A stretch of DNA of 64,000 nucleotides, from the NCBI GenBank assembly GCA_028285245.1, contig JANQPY010000016.1, positions 124,001-188,000 of the forward strand, written 5' to 3'. Position 1 is the first letter of the stretch. Every line of letters starts with the position of its first letter. Both the position numbers and the translations under genes were made by a program. This DNA comes from Gammaproteobacteria bacterium (GTDB lineage: Bacteria > Pseudomonadota > Gammaproteobacteria > Steroidobacterales > GCA-2729495). The notes below the pieces were generated by a model. That model saw only the letters and a list, made by a program, of their open reading frames with translations, did not search any database and was not told the origin of the DNA. This document shows positions 51,437 through 61,545 of the stretch, in pieces.

Positions 51437-52285
51437 ATGAGCATCTGGACGGTAGGGCTGGCCGTTGCCCTGGCAGCGACAAATGCGTCCATAGAAGCGA
51501 CAGGGACCTCGGCCAACATGCCGACCGTGCTGATTACCGGGTCAAACCGGGGTATCGGCCTGGAGTTTGCGCGTCAGTACGCAGAGCGCGGCTGGCGTGT
51601 GATCGCGACCTGCCGGAATCCGGCGAAGGCCGCCGAGCTTAACGCCCTGGCGCGAGCGCGCGATAACCTGATAATTGAGCCGCTCGACATTGCCAGCGAG
51701 CAAAGCGTCGCCGACCTCGCGGAACGCTACCGCGGCCAGCCCATCGATGTCCTGATTAACAATGCCGCCTTGCTGGGTCAGCCCGCCCAGCAGCAGTTTC
51801 CGGATTTGGATTTCGCGCTCTTCGAGCAGGTCTGGTCGGTGAACGCGATGGGCACTTTACGCGTCATCATCGCGTTTCAAGAAAGCGTTGCCTTAGGTAA
51901 GCAGAAAAAAATTGTCGCGCTCGGAAGTTCATCCGGTTCCGTTAGTCAGATTAGTGCCGCACCCAATTCGTATCTGCCCTACCGAGCCAGCAAGGCCGGC
52001 TTGCACTTGCTGATTCGCAATCTTTCTTATCATCTGGCACCGGGCGGCATTCGTGTTGCGTTGTTAAACCCGGGCCTGGTCGATACGCGTGGTGTTCTTG
52101 ATCGCAAGCCCGGCGATCCGGTACCTGAGGAGTTTCAACCCATCATGCCGCTGATCGAGCAGGGTGTAATTGAGCTTGATCGGCCGGCCGATGCCGTGGC
52201 TGATCTGCTGCTGCGGATTGATGAGATGGATACTCAGGAACCCGGTCAGTTCCTGAATGCCGACGGCACGCCTTTACCCTGGTGA
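51437..52285 (+). CDS. SDR-family oxidoreductase (C-factor-like), possible N-terminal signal
   Basis: A 282-aa short-chain dehydrogenase. Cofactor motif TGSNRGIG (residues 34-41), NNAALLG, the Ser strand ALGSSSGSVSQI, and catalytic YRASK (Y and K of YxxxK) with NPGLVDT after it. This resembles the CsgA/C-factor group. The first 27 residues (MSIWTVGLAVALAATNASIE ...) look like a weak signal peptide or anchor; an alternative ATG at 51518 gives the usual SDR start (PTVLITGSNRG). GGAG lies 8 bases before the first ATG, favouring it slightly. Cofactor use outside the cytoplasm would be odd, so the shorter start remains quite possible. Confidence 0.85.
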   Translation: MSIWTVGLAVALAATNASIEATGTSANMPTVLITGSNRGIGLEFARQYAERGWRVIATCRNPAKAAELNALARARDNLIIEPLDIASEQSVADLAERYRGQPIDVLINNAALLGQPAQQQFPDLDFALFEQVWSVNAMGTLRVIIAFQESVALGKQKKIVALGSSSGSVSQISAAPNSYLPYRASKAGLHLLIRNLSYHLAPGGIRVALLNPGLVDTRGVLDRKPGDPVPEEFQPIMPLIEQGVIELDRPADAVADLLLRIDEMDTQEPGQFLNADGTPLPW

Positions 52286-52312
52286 GCGGTTATTGACGAC
52301 CGGTGGCGGTGG

Positions 52313-52717
52313 TTAGACCTGCTCGAGCTCAACCAGCGTGCCGCAGAAATCTTTCGGGTGAAGGAATAGGACCGGCTTGCCGTGCGCGCCGGTTCGCGGC
52401 TCGCCATTGCCCAGCACCCTGGCGCCCCGGGCTTTCAGATGGTCGCGAGCGGCGATAATGTCATCTACCTCGTAGCACACGTGATGCATGCCGCCCGACG
52501 GGTGGGCAGCCAGAAACTTCTGTATCGGGGAGTCGGCGCCAAGCGGATGGAGCAGCTCGATCTTGGTGTTGGGGAGGTTCACGAATACTGTCGTGACACC
52601 GTGCTCGGGTAGGTCTTCCGGGGCGGAGACATCGGCACCCAAACTGTCGCGATAAACGGCTGCAGCGGCTGCAAGATCCGGCACGACAATCGCCACGTGG
52701 TTGAGTTTACCAATCAT
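52313..52717 (-). CDS. mce: Methylmalonyl-CoA epimerase
   Basis: A 134-aa VOC-fold enzyme converting (S)- to (R)-methylmalonyl-CoA. It begins IGKLNHVAIVVPDLAAAAAVY; metal ligands are the His in LNHVAIVV, the His in GGMHHVCYEV and the Glu in GTLVELEQV. Length is normal. Its start overlaps the meaB stop by one base, and it is the last gene of the propionate operon. Confidence 0.94.
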   Translation of the reverse strand: MIGKLNHVAIVVPDLAAAAAVYRDSLGADVSAPEDLPEHGVTTVFVNLPNTKIELLHPLGADSPIQKFLAAHPSGGMHHVCYEVDDIIAARDHLKARGARVLGNGEPRTGAHGKPVLFLHPKDFCGTLVELEQV

Positions 52718-53721
52718 CAGTCGCCTCGCTCGTTAGTGGCAAAGTGGTCTACAACTCGGCGAGCTGCCACTCTGGGTGACTGCACGCCTTGGGAAACTGC
52801 ATCTTCAAGCGCTTCGATTAGCTGCCCAACGGCGGGTGACTCCTTGGCGAGAGCCACGAGGTTCGCGGCGATTTCATCCCAAAGCCAGGCTTTGGCCTGC
52901 CGGGCACGGGCTTGCGCAAGTTCGCCGCTGTCCGTCATGTGATGTCGATACTCATTGACGGTCTTCCAGATCTCGTCGATGCCCTCATCGTGCAGCGCAG
53001 AGCAGGTCATCACAGGTACTTCCCAGCCGGCATGACGCGGATGCAAAAAGCGCAGCGCGTTGCGGTAGTCACTCGCGGCACGCCCGGCTGCCGCCTTCAG
53101 GTCGCCGTCGGCTTTGTTGACCACCACCAGATCGGCTAGCTCAACGATGCCACGCTTGATGCCCTGCAGTTCGTCGCCGCCTCCAGGCAACAGCAGAAGC
53201 ATGAACATGTCGGTCATTTCGGCGACCGCTGTCTCGGATTGTCCGACGCCGACGGTTTCGATCAACACGACATCGTAGCCTGCGGCTTCGACCAATAGCA
53301 TCGTCTCGCGGGTATGCCGCGTGACGCCCCCAAGGGTTCGTCCGGCCGGCGACGGCCTGATGAACGCCTCAGTCCGCTGCGATAGCTTCTCCATACGGGT
53401 TTTGTCGCCAAGTATGGAGCCGCCGGTCAAAGCGGATGAGGGGTCAACGGCCAATACGGCGATGCGATGGCCCTCGGCGATCAGGTGGTTGCCAAGGCTC
53501 TCGATAAAAGTGGATTTGCCGACGCCCGGCACGCCCGAGATCCCAACGCGCAGCGCCTTGCCGGAAAGCGGCGCGATCTTTTCAAGCAGGAGATCTCCGG
53601 CGTCCTGATCTTCGGCTCGAGTTGATTCCAGCAGCGTGATGGCGCGCGCCAGCGCGCGGCGGTCGCCCCGCGGCAGCGCTTCTGCCAGCTGTTCTACCTG
53701 CTCTTTGCTGGCGGTAGACAT
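52717..53721 (-). CDS. meaB: Methylmalonyl-CoA mutase-associated GTPase MeaB
   Basis: A 334-aa G3E-type GTPase that guards methylmalonyl-CoA mutase and gates adenosylcobalamin loading. The P-loop is [18 protein letters not shown], switch regions include [21 protein letters not shown] and [15 protein letters not shown], and the base-specificity motif is VVNKADGD. The C-terminal dimerisation arm is helical. It lies between pccA (30-base gap) and mce in the operon. Confidence 0.95.
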   Translation of the reverse strand: MSTASKEQVEQLAEALPRGDRRALARAITLLESTRAEDQDAGDLLLEKIAPLSGKALRVGISGVPGVGKSTFIESLGNHLIAEGHRIAVLAVDPSSALTGGSILGDKTRMEKLSQRTEAFIRPSPAGRTLGGVTRHTRETMLLVEAAGYDVVLIETVGVGQSETAVAEMTDMFMLLLLPGGGDELQGIKRGIVELADLVVVNKADGDLKAAAGRAASDYRNALRFLHPRHAGWEVPVMTCSALHDEGIDEIWKTVNEYRHHMTDSGELAQARARQAKAWLWDEIAANLVALAKESPAVGQLIEALEDAVSQGVQSPRVAARRVVDHFATNERGD

Positions 53722-53751
53722 TTGATGAGAAACACTGCAGAGATTCCGCAG

Positions 53752-55737
53752 CTACTCGAATTCCAGAATTGCCTGATCTACGGTCAGGCTGTCGCCTTCC
53801 TGCGCGAGGACTTTTGCGATAACCACGTCATCATTAGCGCGCAGGCTGTTCTCCATCTTCATCGCTTCCACGACGGCGAGTTCCTCGCCCGCCTTCACCT
53901 CTTCGCCTTCCGCGACCGACAGGCGTACCAAGAGTCCGGGCATCGGGGAGAGGAGAAACTTGGATAAATCCGGTGGCTCTTTTTTGAGCATGTGCGAGGC
54001 CAGCTCAGCGGTTCTTTCGCTCACCACCAGCGCGAGCAGTTCGCTGCCCCGGTGTGTCACGCGGAAATAGAGCCCGACCCGGTCTATCTGGAAGCAGCGC
54101 TGCTCGCCATTGATGCTGACAAGCATCAATGGCTGGCCCAGCCGCCAGTTTGTCGCGATCGCATACTGGCTGCCTTCGACTTCGACGGCATAGTTGTCGC
54201 CGTCGGTGGAAATTGTGACAGGGTGATGTGCTTCGTTGGCAAGCACCACAAAGTCATTGCCCACAGATTTCTCATGGCTGGGGAGCTGGCCGGACAAACG
54301 TGCAGCCCGATTCATCAGCGCTTTGTGGGCGACGGCCGCTATGGCGATGCTCATATTGGGGTCGTCGAGCGGCACGTCGCTGGCCTGAAAGCCGTCGGGG
54401 TACTCTTCAGCGATGAAGTTGGTGGTGAGCTTGCCGGCGCGGAACCGCGGATGGGCAAGCAGCGCGTTCAGGAAACTGATGTTGTGCGACACGCCGCGAA
54501 TGAAATATGCGTCCAGCGCATCGTTCATGCGGAGAATGGCTTCGTCCCGATCTTTGCCGTAGGTCACCAGTTTCGCAATCATCGGATCGTAAAACATGGA
54601 GACTTCGCTGCCTTCCTGGATGCCCGTATCGACGCGCACGAACTCAGTCTCGGCCGGCGGTTGGTAGTGCCCCAGGCGCCCAATGGAAGGCAGGAAGTTT
54701 CTGAACGGGTCTTCAGCGTAAACGCGAGCCTCCATGGCCCAGCCGGTCAGCTTCACGTCTTGTTGCTTGAGCGGGAGCTTTTCTCCGTTGGCCACGCGAA
54801 TCATTAGTTCTACAAGATCTTGCCCGGTAATGAACTCGGTAACCGGATGTTCGACTTGCAGTCGCGTATTCATTTCCAGGAAATAGAAGTTTTTGTCCTT
54901 ATCGACAATAAATTCCACGGTGCCGGCGGAGCGGTAGTCGACCGCCCTGGCCAGGGCCACCGCCTGCTCGCCCATGGCCTTGCGCGTTGCTTCATCGAGG
55001 AATGGCGAGGGCGCCTCCTCGATAACTTTCTGGTGGCGCCTTTGAATAGAGCATTCCCGCTCGCCAAGGTAGATGACGTTGCCATGCGTGTCGGCGAGCA
55101 CCTGAATTTCAATATGCCTGGGTTCCTCGATAAACTTTTCCGCAAAGACCCGGCCATCGCCAAAGCTCGATACGGCCTCGTTTGTCGCGCGCTCGAAACC
55201 GTCGCGGCATTCCTCGTCATCCCAAACGACTCGCATGCCCTTGCCGCCGCCGCCAGCGCTGGCCTTAAGCATCACGGGGTAACCAATATCGCGGGCTATG
55301 CTGACGGCATGGTCGGCGTCATCAATGATGCCGGTGTAGCCGGGAACTGTGCTCACGCCCGCTTCGGCGGCAAGTTTCTTTGACGTGATCTTGTCGCCCA
55401 TGCTGGTGATCGCATGTTCACCCGGGCCGATGAAGGTGATGCCCGCCTTGTCCAGCGCCTCAGTAAACTTTGCGTTCTCTGACAGGAAACCGTAGCCGGG
55501 GTGGACAGCCTCGGCGCCGGTTGAGCGACAGGCCTCAATAATTCGGTCCATGACCAAATAACTTTCTGCGGAAGGCGGCGGCCCTATATGCACTGCCTCG
55601 TCGGCCATCTGTACGTGCAGAGCTTCGCGGTCTGCATCGGAGTACACCGCCACCGTAGCGATACCCATCTTGCGGGCAGTCTTGATGACGCGGCAGGCAA
55701 TTTCGCCGCGATTGGCAATCAAAATCTTTTTGAACAT
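53752..55737 (-). CDS. pccA: Propionyl/acetyl-CoA carboxylase, biotin carboxylase and carrier subunit (PccA)
   Basis: A 661-aa biotin-dependent subunit. N-terminal FKKILIANRGEIACRVIKTA, ATP-grasp loop KASAGGGGKGMRVV, GERECSIQRRHQKVIEEAPS and EMNTRLQVEHPVTE define the carboxylase. The biotinyl domain has the modified lysine in VEAMKMENSL close to the C-terminus. The ATG at 55737 is chosen because the longer frame adds 86 unlike residues across the intergenic region. It forms ATP-dependent carboxylation of propionyl-CoA with PccB (58 bases upstream). Biotin may be supplied by the bio genes at 33.5 kb. Confidence 0.95.
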   Translation of the reverse strand: MFKKILIANRGEIACRVIKTARKMGIATVAVYSDADREALHVQMADEAVHIGPPPSAESYLVMDRIIEACRSTGAEAVHPGYGFLSENAKFTEALDKAGITFIGPGEHAITSMGDKITSKKLAAEAGVSTVPGYTGIIDDADHAVSIARDIGYPVMLKASAGGGGKGMRVVWDDEECRDGFERATNEAVSSFGDGRVFAEKFIEEPRHIEIQVLADTHGNVIYLGERECSIQRRHQKVIEEAPSPFLDEATRKAMGEQAVALARAVDYRSAGTVEFIVDKDKNFYFLEMNTRLQVEHPVTEFITGQDLVELMIRVANGEKLPLKQQDVKLTGWAMEARVYAEDPFRNFLPSIGRLGHYQPPAETEFVRVDTGIQEGSEVSMFYDPMIAKLVTYGKDRDEAILRMNDALDAYFIRGVSHNISFLNALLAHPRFRAGKLTTNFIAEEYPDGFQASDVPLDDPNMSIAIAAVAHKALMNRAARLSGQLPSHEKSVGNDFVVLANEAHHPVTISTDGDNYAVEVEGSQYAIATNWRLGQPLMLVSINGEQRCFQIDRVGLYFRVTHRGSELLALVVSERTAELASHMLKKEPPDLSKFLLSPMPGLLVRLSVAEGEEVKAGEELAVVEAMKMENSLRANDDVVIAKVLAQEGDSLTVDQAILEFE

Positions 55738-55795
55738 GACGTCGCGATTCGTGTTGTTGATCGTTGGTCCTGGAGCGTGGTTTCTCAGCGCTGTC

Positions 55796-57328
55796 CTAGA
55801 GTGGAACGTTGCCGTGCTTGCGCCACGGATTCTCGAGCTTCTTATCCCGCAACATGGCGAATGACCGGCACACCCGAACCCGCGTATCTCGCGGCATGAT
55901 GACGTCGTCGATAAAGCCACGGCTGCCCGCGATAAACGGATTGGCGAACTTGCGGCGATAGTCCTCGGTGCGTCGTGCAATTTTGTCCTCGTCACCTATG
56001 TCCTGGCGGAAGATAATCTCCACGGCGCCCTTTGGCCCCATTACTGCGATTTCCGCACTGGGCCACGCAAAATTCACATCGCCACGGAGATGCTTTGAGG
56101 CCATAACGTCGTAGGCTCCGCCGTAGGCCTTGCGAGTGATTAGCGTGACCTTGGGTACGGTGGCCTCAGCGTACGCGTACAGCAGCTTGGCGCCGTGCTT
56201 AATGATTCCGCCGTATTCCTGAGTGGTTCCCGGCATAAATCCGGGAACATCGACCAGCGTCAGGATGGGAATATTGAAGGCATCGCAAAAGCGCACGAAG
56301 CGCCCGCCTTTGCGTGAGGAATCGATATCAAGGCAACCAGCGAGGACCGTTGGCTGATTCGCCACCACGCCGATCACGTGGCCCTGAAGCCGTATCAGGC
56401 CAATGACGATGTTTTGAGCATAGCCAGGCTGCAGTTCGAAAAAATCACCTTCGTCTGCCAGCTTAACGATCAGCTCCTTGATGTCATAAGGTTTCGCCGG
56501 GTCATCGGGAACCAGGCTATCCAGCGAGGACACGACGCGGCTTGCCGGATCCTCGGTGGGCCAGACCGGTGGTTTCTCGCGATTATTGGCTGGCAGGAAG
56601 TTGAAGAAGCGCCGCGTCGCCAGCAGGGCTTCCACATCGTTGTCGAGCGCCAGGTCGGCCACGCCGGACTTGGAAGTATGCGTCAGCGCGCCGCCAAGCT
56701 CCTCGGCCGTAACCACTTCGTGAGTCACGGTCTTCACGACATCCGGCCCCGTGACGAACATGTAGGAGGTGTCCTTTACCATGAAGATGAAATCCGTCAT
56801 GGCGGGCGAATACACGGCACCGCCGGCGCAGGGGCCCATGATGACTGACAGTTGCGGCACGACGCCTGAGGCCAGCACGTTTTTCTGGAATACGTCAGCA
56901 TAGCCGCCCAGTGAAGCCACGCCTTCCTGAATCCGCGCCCCTCCTGAGTCGTTCAGGCCAATCACCGGCGCGCCCACCTTCATTGCTTGATCCATGATCT
57001 TGCAGATCTTCTCGGCATGTGTCTCTGACAGCGAGCCGCCAAACACCGTGAAGTCTTGGCTGAATACAAACACGAGACGGCCGTTAATTGTGCCGTAGCC
57101 GGTAACCACGCCATCGCCGGGAACCTTGTTATCGGCCATGTCGAAATCGGTGCAGCGATGCTCGACAAACATATCCCACTCTTCGAAGCTGCCTTCGTCG
57201 AGCAGCAGTTCAATCCGCTCCCGTGCGGTTAGCTTGCCTTTCTTGTGCTGGGCATCAATGCGGCGCTGCCCGCCGCCATTCTTCGCGGCCGTTCGCTTTT
57301 CGTTGAGCTGCTGGATTATTTCCTGCAT
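55796..57328 (-). CDS. pccB: Propionyl-CoA carboxylase, carboxyltransferase subunit (PccB)
   Basis: A 510-aa crotonase-fold carboxyltransferase transferring carboxyl from biotin to propionyl-CoA. Family segments include [70 protein letters not shown]-type ([19 protein letters not shown]) and [18 protein letters not shown]. The ATG is preceded on its strand by a purine-rich site (GGAGAAC). Between the mutase and pccA genes in the same operon. Confidence 0.96.
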   Translation of the reverse strand: MQEIIQQLNEKRTAAKNGGGQRRIDAQHKKGKLTARERIELLLDEGSFEEWDMFVEHRCTDFDMADNKVPGDGVVTGYGTINGRLVFVFSQDFTVFGGSLSETHAEKICKIMDQAMKVGAPVIGLNDSGGARIQEGVASLGGYADVFQKNVLASGVVPQLSVIMGPCAGGAVYSPAMTDFIFMVKDTSYMFVTGPDVVKTVTHEVVTAEELGGALTHTSKSGVADLALDNDVEALLATRRFFNFLPANNREKPPVWPTEDPASRVVSSLDSLVPDDPAKPYDIKELIVKLADEGDFFELQPGYAQNIVIGLIRLQGHVIGVVANQPTVLAGCLDIDSSRKGGRFVRFCDAFNIPILTLVDVPGFMPGTTQEYGGIIKHGAKLLYAYAEATVPKVTLITRKAYGGAYDVMASKHLRGDVNFAWPSAEIAVMGPKGAVEIIFRQDIGDEDKIARRTEDYRRKFANPFIAGSRGFIDDVIMPRDTRVRVCRSFAMLRDKKLENPWRKHGNVPL

Positions 57329-57375
57329 GAAAGATTGTTCTCCTGGATAGTCATGGAGTCCGGTGCCCAGATCAT

Positions 57376-59529
57376 TCAGGCGGCGAGCCGCCGTTCCCGT
57401 ATGAGGTCTATGACCTGTCCCGCGGCAGCGGGAATATTGGTACCTGGACCGAAGACTGCTGCGACACCGGCTGCCTCAAGTTCCGCATAGTCTTTTGGTG
57501 GGATGACGCCGCCGCAGATCACGATGATTTCCGCTGCACCCTGTTCGCGCAGCGACTCAATGAGCTGCGGGACCAGCGTCTTGTGGCCCGCCGCCTGGGA
57601 TGACACACCGACGACGTGCACGTCATTTTCAATGGCGTGGCGGGCAGCCTCGTCAGGTGTCTGAAAGAGCGGTCCGATGTCGACGTCGAAGCCAATGTCG
57701 GCGAAGGCGGTAGCAATGACCTTCGCCCCTCTGTCATGTCCGTCCTGGCCGAGTTTGACCACCAGAATCCTGGGACGCCGGCCCTCGTCACGGGCAAATC
57801 GCTCCACGTCCGCCTGAATCTTGCCGAAAGCCTCGTCGCCTTCGTAGGCTGAACCGTACACGCCACTAATCGATTGGATCACCGCCTTGTGCCTCCCGAA
57901 TTTACGCTCCATGGCATCGGAAATTTCACCGACGCTGGCGCGGGCACGAGCCGCATCGATAGCGAGTTCCAGCAAGTTGCCTGCGCCGCTTGCCGAGGCC
58001 TCGGCGAGCCTGTCCAGCGCGGCCTCGCAGGCCCCTGCATCGCGTTCGTCGCGCACCTTCTTCAGCCGCCTGACCTGCGACTCCCTTACCGCGGAGTTGT
58101 CGATATCCAGTACTTCAACGTCTGGCTCATCATCGCGCACATACTTGTTGACTCCGACGATAACTTCTTCACCGCGATCGATTCGTGCCTGGCGCAGCGC
58201 GGCCGCCTGCTCGATCCGCAGTTTGGGCATGCCCGACTCAACCGCCCTGGTCATGCCGCCCATGTCCTCTACCTCTTTGATGAGCTTGCGGGCTTCTGCT
58301 GCCAGTGATGCGGTCAGCGACTCTACATAGTAGGAACCGGCCAGGGGGTCAACGACCTGGGTGATGCCCGCTTCTTCCTGCAGGATGAGCTGAGTGTTGC
58401 GAGCGATATGCGCAGAAAAAGGAGTTGGCAGAGCAAGCGCCTCGTCGAATGAGTTTGTATGCAGCGACTGCGTGCCGCCGAGCGCAGCCGCCAGCGCTTC
58501 GATCGTTGTGCGGATGATGTTGTTGTATGGATCCTGGCTCGTGAGGCTTACGCCGGAGGTCTGGCAATGCGTTCGCAACATCAGGGAACGAGCATCTTCG
58601 GGGCTGAATAGCTCGGCCATGAGTTCAGACCACAACAGCCTGGCGGCGCGCAGCTTTGCGGCTTCCATGAACAGATTCATGCCAATCGCAAAAAAGAACG
58701 ATAGTCGCGGGGCAAACTGATCGACCTTCAGGCCGCTGGCCAAAGCCGCGCGAACGTACTCAATCCCATCGGCGATTGTGAAGCCGAGTTCCTGCACGCA
58801 GGTCGCGCCGGCTTCCTGCATGTGGTAGCCCGAAATCGAAATGGAGTTGAAACGCGGCATGTTGCGCGCTGTGTAACCAATGATGTCTGCAACAATGCGC
58901 ATCGACGGCTCGGGCGGATAAATATATGTGTTGCGGACCATGAACTCTTTCAGGATGTCGTTCTGCAGAGTCCCGGCCAGCTTCTCCGGCGCGACGCCTT
59001 GTTCTTCCGCCGCCACGATGTACATTGCCATCACCGGTATCACGGCGCCGTTCATCGTCATTGACACGGACATCTGGTCGAGGGGTATTCCGTTGAACAG
59101 AATCTTCATGTCTTCCACGGTGTCGATAGCCACACCGGCTTTGCCGACGTCGCCAACGACGCGAGGGTGATCAGAGTCGTAGCCACGGTGCGTGGCCAGA
59201 TCGAAAGCGACAGACAGTCCCGTCTGGCCGGCCGCCAGGTTCTTGCGGTAAAACGCATTAGATTCTTCTGCGGTTGAGAAGCCGGCGTACTGGCGCACGG
59301 TCCAGGGCCGTCCGGTGTACATCGTTGCCCGCGGTCCGCGGACAAAGGGTGCAAATCCTGGCAAGCTGTCCAGGTGCTCCATGCCCGCCAGGTCGGTCGC
59401 CGTATACAGCGGTTTTACCGAGATGCCTTCCGGGGTCAGCCAGTTCAGTTCCTCGGGGTCCCGGCCTTTACCTTCTTTGGTTGCCAGTTCTGTCCAGTCA
59501 TTCAGGCCTGGTTGCTTGTTCTTGGCCAT
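57376..59529 (-). CDS. Methylmalonyl-CoA mutase (single-chain, B12-dependent)
   Basis: A 717-aa adenosylcobalamin enzyme interconverting (R)-methylmalonyl-CoA and succinyl-CoA. The TIM-barrel part has [21 protein letters not shown] and [20 protein letters not shown], plus [19 protein letters not shown]. The C-terminal cobalamin domain has the DxHxxG base-off motif in [16 protein letters not shown] and [14 protein letters not shown]. It is the fused single-chain (alpha/ScpA) form. GAGGAA lies 8 bases before the ATG at 59529. The gene begins 11 bases after the CoA-ester lyase stop. Confidence 0.96.
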   Translation of the reverse strand: MAKNKQPGLNDWTELATKEGKGRDPEELNWLTPEGISVKPLYTATDLAGMEHLDSLPGFAPFVRGPRATMYTGRPWTVRQYAGFSTAEESNAFYRKNLAAGQTGLSVAFDLATHRGYDSDHPRVVGDVGKAGVAIDTVEDMKILFNGIPLDQMSVSMTMNGAVIPVMAMYIVAAEEQGVAPEKLAGTLQNDILKEFMVRNTYIYPPEPSMRIVADIIGYTARNMPRFNSISISGYHMQEAGATCVQELGFTIADGIEYVRAALASGLKVDQFAPRLSFFFAIGMNLFMEAAKLRAARLLWSELMAELFSPEDARSLMLRTHCQTSGVSLTSQDPYNNIIRTTIEALAAALGGTQSLHTNSFDEALALPTPFSAHIARNTQLILQEEAGITQVVDPLAGSYYVESLTASLAAEARKLIKEVEDMGGMTRAVESGMPKLRIEQAAALRQARIDRGEEVIVGVNKYVRDDEPDVEVLDIDNSAVRESQVRRLKKVRDERDAGACEAALDRLAEASASGAGNLLELAIDAARARASVGEISDAMERKFGRHKAVIQSISGVYGSAYEGDEAFGKIQADVERFARDEGRRPRILVVKLGQDGHDRGAKVIATAFADIGFDVDIGPLFQTPDEAARHAIENDVHVVGVSSQAAGHKTLVPQLIESLREQGAAEIIVICGGVIPPKDYAELEAAGVAAVFGPGTNIPAAAGQVIDLIRERRLAA

Positions 59530-59540
59530 GCTGTACTTCC

Positions 59541-60413
59541 TCAACTACGCCGGACGATCAGTTCGCCCAGCGCCAGCAGCCGGCGCGCTTCATCGGCATG
59601 CAATTGTTCAATCATTTGACCGTCTGACACGGCGATGCCTTTGCCAGACGCTGCAGCGCTTTCCCAGGCAGCCACGATCTGTCGCGCCCGCTCGATCTCG
59701 GCTGGTGGGATACCGAAAACCTCATTGGCGGTCGCGATTTGCCCGGGATGAATCAGCGTCTTGCCATCGAACCCCAGTTTCTTACCCTGCTGGCAAGACG
59801 CCCTGAAACCGGCATCGTCGGTGAGATCCCCGAAAACGCCGTCCAGTATATCAAGCCCGTGGGCGCGGGCCGCCAGGACACTGTGAGCAAGCGCTGCCTG
59901 CAGGCCAGTCCGGCCCGGATCAGGCGGCAGGCGCATAGCCTTGCTCAGGTCTGAGGTACCCATGACGATGACCCGCAGCAAGTCCGATGCGCTGGCAATC
60001 GCACCACTATTCAAAATGCCTTGGGGTGTCTCCGCCATCGCCCACAGCGCAAGGCTATCCGGTGCACCTGCGGACGCAAGCGCCGCTGATGCAGCTTGAA
60101 TAGCTGCCGGATCGTCAACCTTGGGCAGCAGCACAGCGTCGGCGCCGCTGCCGGCCGCTGCGCGCAAATCGTCCGCGTGCCAGGGCGTGCCCGCCGGGTT
60201 AATTCGCAGTACGCGTTCCTGGTGTCCGCTCCTGCTGGCCGACAGCGCCCCGACCGCGGCTGCCCGGGCTGCGCTCTTGGCGGCCGGGGCGACCGCGTCT
60301 TCAAGGTCGATGATCACCGCGTCGCAGTTCAGCGTGCGGGACTTTTCCAGCGCGCGCGTGTTACTGGCGGGGACGAACAACACGCTGCGACGCAGCGTTA
60401 GCGATGATGACAT
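59541..60413 (-). CDS. CoA-ester lyase (HpcH/HpaI aldolase, CitE/malyl-CoA lyase-like)
   Basis: A 290-aa TIM-barrel, Mg-dependent lyase or thioesterase. Key parts: [30 protein letters not shown] (Mg/acid residues), [41 protein letters not shown] and [13 protein letters not shown]. Members cleave malyl-, methylmalyl-, citramalyl- or citryl-CoA. As first gene of a methylmalonyl-CoA operon it may handle a C4/C5 hydroxy-dicarboxyl-CoA linked to propionyl-CoA, such as methylmalyl- or citramalyl-CoA; this is inference. Its start defines the operon promoter region at 60414-60703. Confidence 0.88.
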   Translation of the reverse strand: MSSSLTLRRSVLFVPASNTRALEKSRTLNCDAVIIDLEDAVAPAAKSAARAAAVGALSASRSGHQERVLRINPAGTPWHADDLRAAAGSGADAVLLPKVDDPAAIQAASAALASAGAPDSLALWAMAETPQGILNSGAIASASDLLRVIVMGTSDLSKAMRLPPDPGRTGLQAALAHSVLAARAHGLDILDGVFGDLTDDAGFRASCQQGKKLGFDGKTLIHPGQIATANEVFGIPPAEIERARQIVAAWESAAASGKGIAVSDGQMIEQLHADEARRLLALGELIVRRS

Positions 60414-60703
60414 GAAACAGGAACCGTTTTTTTTGTGGGTTTGCTGTAAATACTAGTCTATAAGTCTTAGATTTACCTACTTTTTCAGGCTGGCCTTCTC
60501 CGGCTGGCCCTGGCGTCGAGCCCGCGAGCACTCTCCGCATGACGAAAATTTCACGCGGTCCCACTTTGCGGAGCGGGCGCGGGTTGGCTAGAGTGTCCAG
60601 CACGACTAGACCCGATGACGCAATCAAGACGGTCCTCGTCGAGCAAATAAAACTCAAAGTCTGGCGGGATGCGCCAGATGCAGCCGTTCCTGGAGGATCG
60701 GAC
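60414..60703. other. Divergent intergenic region, CoA-ester lyase / PEP-CTERM gene
   Basis: 290 bases with an A/T-rich part at 60429-60485 that includes an inverted repeat GTAAAT (60446-60451) and ATTTAC (60471-60476). The promoters for both directions must lie here. No gene, tRNA or known riboswitch was recognised; the plus-strand frame continues upstream of the chosen PEP-CTERM start but is not protein-like. Confidence 0.4.
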
Positions 60704-61438
60704 ATGGGGAAGAACCGTTTTCTGAGCGGGCTCGTTTGCTTTGGCCTGCTGTTGTCAGCTGCGCCCGCAGTGAATGCCGCCCTTATCACTTATGACCTGG
60801 CCAGCCACCCCGCCGGACAAGTCTCACCGCCACCCTACGGTTTGCGGCTGGACGGTTTGTACGGCACCGGTGGCAGCACGGAGTGGACTTTTGATTTCGA
60901 TCACCCGTCCTCCAGCATGCAGGCCACTCTGGATACCAACACGAATGAGTTCCGGATTTTCGGCACCGTGTTCGGTGGAGTCGATGCTGGCACCGCATAT
61001 GATCCGACCCTCTCTGGTGCATGGAGCGTTGACTTCACCTACCAGACGAATGGGTCGATCGTGCTGAACAATGGCACCGATCTCGAATACGAGGTCGTCC
61101 CTGAGGCGCCACTCGATAACAACGGTACTCTGACGCCCCTGTTTTCTGCCTCCAGCGGCAGCGTCAATATTGTTTCCGGTGTGCCCGTTGATCTTGAGCA
61201 GGAGAAGGAATTCTTCTTCAACAACACGGATGATCACCGGCTCGGCGGCAGCGGGCTATCTGGTCCGACAACGTTTGTCGGCTGGGGTTGGCTTAACCAT
61301 TCGTCGATTGATCACATCGTTGCCAGCGACTGGCTGTTCACAGCTACAGTCGTGCCGGTTCCCGCCGCGGTCTGGTTATTCGGCTCGGCGCTCGGCCTGC
61401 TGGGATTCGCGCGCAACCGACGTAGCCGTCGCACCTAA
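60704..61438 (+). CDS. Exported PEP-CTERM-type (VPVPAA) sorting-domain protein
   Basis: A 244-aa extracellular or surface protein. Signal peptide FLSGLVCFGLLLSAAPAVNA, then a beta-rich body with no recognised domain (DFDHPSSSMQATL, VDFTYQTNGSIVLNNG). The C-terminus is VPVPAAVWLFGSALGLLGFARNRRSRR: the PEP-CTERM variant with Pro-Ala-Ala-x-Trp-Leu, a TM helix and a basic end. Exosortase would cut near the P-A-A and anchor or release it. No exosortase gene is in the window. GGAGG lies 8 bases before the ATG at 60704. Followed by a strong terminator. Confidence 0.83.
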   Translation: MGKNRFLSGLVCFGLLLSAAPAVNAALITYDLASHPAGQVSPPPYGLRLDGLYGTGGSTEWTFDFDHPSSSMQATLDTNTNEFRIFGTVFGGVDAGTAYDPTLSGAWSVDFTYQTNGSIVLNNGTDLEYEVVPEAPLDNNGTLTPLFSASSGSVNIVSGVPVDLEQEKEFFFNNTDDHRLGGSGLSGPTTFVGWGWLNHSSIDHIVASDWLFTATVVPVPAAVWLFGSALGLLGFARNRRSRRT

Positions 61439-61462
61439 CGCACAAGCCAGAAACGCAAAAAA

Positions 61463-61492
61463 GGCCCCGCGGCAACGCGGGGCCTTTTTTTT
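61463..61492. terminator. Bidirectional intrinsic terminator
   Basis: A perfect 9-bp stem (GGCCCCGCG / CGCGGGGCC, 61463-61471 and 61476-61484) with a GCAA tetraloop is followed by eight T (61485-61492) and preceded by six A (61457-61462). It can therefore stop transcription from the PEP-CTERM gene on plus and from aceE on minus. Confidence 0.92.
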
Positions 61493-61545
61493 GGAAGTGC
61501 CAGGCGCCAGTCCTTGGCGTTAGCCGGTCCAGGTCGGCAGGAGAG

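Noticed and set aside
53992-54807. 271-codon plus-strand frame opposite pccA
   Set aside because: Antisense shadow of a well-conserved carboxylase; composition and lack of motifs do not support a gene.
28285-60413. A 3-hydroxypropionate/4-hydroxybutyrate CO2-fixation cycle (dehydratase homologue plus propionyl-CoA carboxylase, epimerase, mutase)
   Set aside because: The genes are 23 kb apart. Malonyl-CoA reductase, 3-hydroxypropionyl-CoA and 4-hydroxybutyrate-CoA ligase genes are absent. The operon is fully explained by propionyl-CoA oxidation.
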